Assembly (NCBI RefSeq): GCF_000332175.1
Contig: NZ_KB235914.1
Coordinates: 3,220,868-3,284,867 of the forward strand
Source of the DNA: Pseudanabaena sp. PCC 6802
Lineage (GTDB): Bacteria; Cyanobacteriota; Cyanobacteriia; Pseudanabaenales; Pseudanabaenaceae
Direction of reading: 5' to 3'
Length of the DNA: 64,000 nucleotides
Shown: one piece after another, positions 62,572 to 64,000 of the stretch
Layout: the number at the start of each line of letters is the position of its first letter
Numbering within the stretch: position 1 is the first letter of the stretch
The notes under the pieces: model-generated
Told to the model about the DNA's origin: nothing
Database searches by the model: none
The model's input: the letters and a program-made list of their open reading frames with translations, nothing else
Position numbers and translations under genes: made by a program

Positions 62572-64000
62572 GTGTACGCCCAGCATGGGCGTGAACTAAT
62601 GGGGTGAAAGTCCCCTGTAGGAGAACCAGCGTCCAAATGATCAATTTACAGATCCGAGTGACGACCACTACTAGCTTAAGGCAAGAGTGCTTTCGCGAGG
62701 AAGTGTTTGAAGGAAGCCGGATAGCAAACCGACGAGCCGACGAACAGAAATGTCATAGAAGGCTGAGACCCCTGGGTGAGTTGGCACAACACAACAAAAC
62801 CTCTGGTTCAAGGGGCACAGTAAATGACACGGTTGCGGCGGGACAGTTCACGTTCTTATCTGGGGAGGTCTGTAAGGTTGCGGTTCTAAGAGTAAAGGGA
62901 GTCTGAATGAGGTAAGAGCCGGAAACGGTTAGGAAGCCACAGAACCCTAAAGCAAAAAGGACAGCCCACTAAGAGGGAACTCTTGGTGTCAAGCCTTGCA
63001 GAAGTCAGCAGAAGTCATAGTAGTCCAATCCAGGACGAAGGACAGAACATAATTGCCATAAGGAGGAGCAATGAACAACTCAGACGCATCGATGAACCCG
63101 ACCGGGGGAGATGACGGATGGCGTGCTGACATAAAGCCAGCCTTAGACAACCTGATGGCGCGAATATTAGAGCGCAACAATGTGCAACAGGCATGGGGAA
63201 GGGTGAAATCGAACCAAGGAGCAGCCGGAATCGACGGTATGACTATAGGAGATTTCCTCGACTATGCAAGGGAGCATTGGACAGAGATTCGCGCTTCCCT
63301 GAAGGATGGTACGTATCAACCGCAGCCAGTGCGACAGGTAGTAATACCAAAGCCAAGAGGCGGCGAGAGAAAGCTAGGAATACCTTGTGTCATAGACCGG
63401 GTAATCCAGCAAGCCATTCTACAAGTGTTATCGCCAATGTTTGAGCCAGGATTTTCGGACTCAAGCTATGGCAGTCGACCCAAGCGATCTGCCCACGGAG
63501 CAATTCGGCAGGTAAAGTCCGCCATCAAAGCAGGGTATCAAGTTGCGGTAGACATTGATTTGGAGAAATTCTTTGACAATGTAGACCACGACATGCTGAT
63601 GTCCCGCATTGCTCGGAAAGTAACCGATAAGGTACTTCTGGGTTTAATCGGACGGTATCTGCGAGCGGGAGTTATGGTCGGTCACACTTTCGCGGCAACG
63701 GATTGGGGCACTCCACAAGGGTCGCCACTGTCACCGTTGCTCGCCAACATCTTGTTGGATGACCTCGACAAAGAGTTAGAGGCAAGAGGACATCGCTTTG
63801 CTCGCTATATGGATGACTTGGTAATTCTGGTCAAAAGTAGACGGGCAGGGCAGAGGGTGTTGGCTAATATCAGCCGATACCTGAGCCAAAAGCTGAAGCT
63901 CAAAGTAAATCGGCAGAAAAGTCGTGTGGTCAGGACTGACAAATTAGAATTTCTGGGATTTACGTTCCGAGGAATTCGGATTTGGTGGTCAGACCAAGCC
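62572..64000 (+). mobile_element. Group II intron (5' part, runs off window)
   Basis: 5' end about GTGTACGCCCAGCATGGGCG, matching bacterial group II intron starts. Domain I signals (GGGGTGAAAGTCCCCT, GAAGCCGGATAGC, CTGGGGAGGTCTG) and the GCAGAAGTCAGCAGAAGTCA string precede the reverse-transcriptase ORF. The ribozyme's domains V-VI and the 3' junction are outside the window. Non-coding RNA structure accounts for 62572-63070. Confidence 0.88.
63071..64000 (+). CDS. Group II intron reverse transcriptase/maturase (partial)
   Basis: 310 codons, open to the window end. It has a ribosome binding site AGGAGGAGCA before ATG 63071. RT motifs: GRVKSNQGAAGIDGMT, VVIPKPRGGERKLGIPCVID, FSDSSYGSRPKRSAHGAI, VAVDIDLEKFFDNVDHDM, GTPQGSPLSPLLANILLD and RYMDDLVIL (YMDD at residues 246-249, catalytic Asp pair), then KLEFLGFTF. 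The maturase X and endonuclease domains, if any, lie beyond the end. Confidence 0.93.
   Translation, partial: MNNSDASMNPTGGDDGWRADIKPALDNLMARILERNNVQQAWGRVKSNQGAAGIDGMTIGDFLDYAREHWTEIRASLKDGTYQPQPVRQVVIPKPRGGERKLGIPCVIDRVIQQAILQVLSPMFEPGFSDSSYGSRPKRSAHGAIRQVKSAIKAGYQVAVDIDLEKFFDNVDHDMLMSRIARKVTDKVLLGLIGRYLRAGVMVGHTFAATDWGTPQGSPLSPLLANILLDDLDKELEARGHRFARYMDDLVILVKSRRAGQRVLANISRYLSQKLKLKVNRQKSRVVRTDKLEFLGFTFRGIRIWWSDQA

Noticed and set aside
62346..62636. Minus-strand frame across the attC-like hairpin and intron 5' end
   Set aside because: Spans an intron boundary and overlaps the start of the small secreted-protein gene in another frame.
63193..63444. Plus-strand short frame inside the reverse transcriptase
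   Set aside because: Other-frame shadow of the RT gene, which stays open from 63071 to the window end.

Overview
The window is chromosomal DNA of a cyanobacterium. It has rubA and ycf48, an NblB-like phycobilisome-degradation protein, a DUF1830/DUF3119/DUF3038/DUF4335 set, tandem ComFB domains, and very frequent GCGATCGC (HIP1) octamers. Moderate GC and many palindromic intergenic repeats fit a filamentous or Pseudanabaena-like lineage, but the genus is inferred and not proven. No rRNA and no CRISPR array are visible; one tRNA-Ser is present.

Region 1 (1-2017) has a universal stress protein and an S41 peptidase. Region 2 (about 2060-14021) is the accessory highlight. It holds seventeen intact small genes, at least two broken copies and two leader scraps, all on the + strand. 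Each encodes a conserved acidic leader ending in Gly-Gly followed by a completely different core. They lead into a Cys-rich protein, an APH-fold kinase and a HopA1-family protein. The kinase plus HopA1 pairing is the split phosphorylation/elimination machinery known from class V lanthipeptides (lexapeptide, pristinin) and thioamitides. The simplest reading is a RiPP locus in which one enzyme pair serves a large, diverging precursor array. Several cores are Thr-rich but lack Cys, which would favour dehydrobutyrine-rich linear products over classical lanthionine rings. An IS5-type element, a MITE-like element, a 90-bp insertion-element copy and palindromic repeats lie inside the array.

Region 3 (14.1-34 kb) is mostly housekeeping: two lipoproteins, a DUF433 antitoxin with a toxin remnant, uvrC, an M3 peptidase, nth, ycf48 and rubA (separated from psbEFLJ), a sugar kinase, nblB-like, a CocE/NonD hydrolase, ddl, DUF29, a TPR-methyltransferase and a GNAT protein. 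Region 4 (34-45.7 kb) has a delta-9-type desaturase divergent from a TetR regulator that carries a degenerate tyrosine-recombinase-like C-terminal domain, with two perfect TGCAAGT/ACTTGCA operators between them. It continues with a TPR protein, ispF, a peptide-binding lipoprotein, a cytosine-deaminase-like enzyme with a long acidic repeat tail, class II aldolase and a GH10-like secreted protein.

Region 5 (45.8-60.8 kb) has tRNA-Ser, glgP and pgm (glycogen mobilisation), a ComFB tandem protein, a compact NB-ARC protein, an aspartoacylase-like hydrolase, the DUF4335/DUF3038 pair, rpsD, a DprA-like protein, leuD, an LTXXQ-like secreted protein and glmS. Region 6 (60.9-64 kb) is decayed or mobile: a vapBC module whose vapC is split by a 90-bp element with an exact 8-bp target duplication and fused to an azoreductase fragment, a small secreted protein, an attC-like hairpin, and a group II intron with its reverse transcriptase running off the window end.
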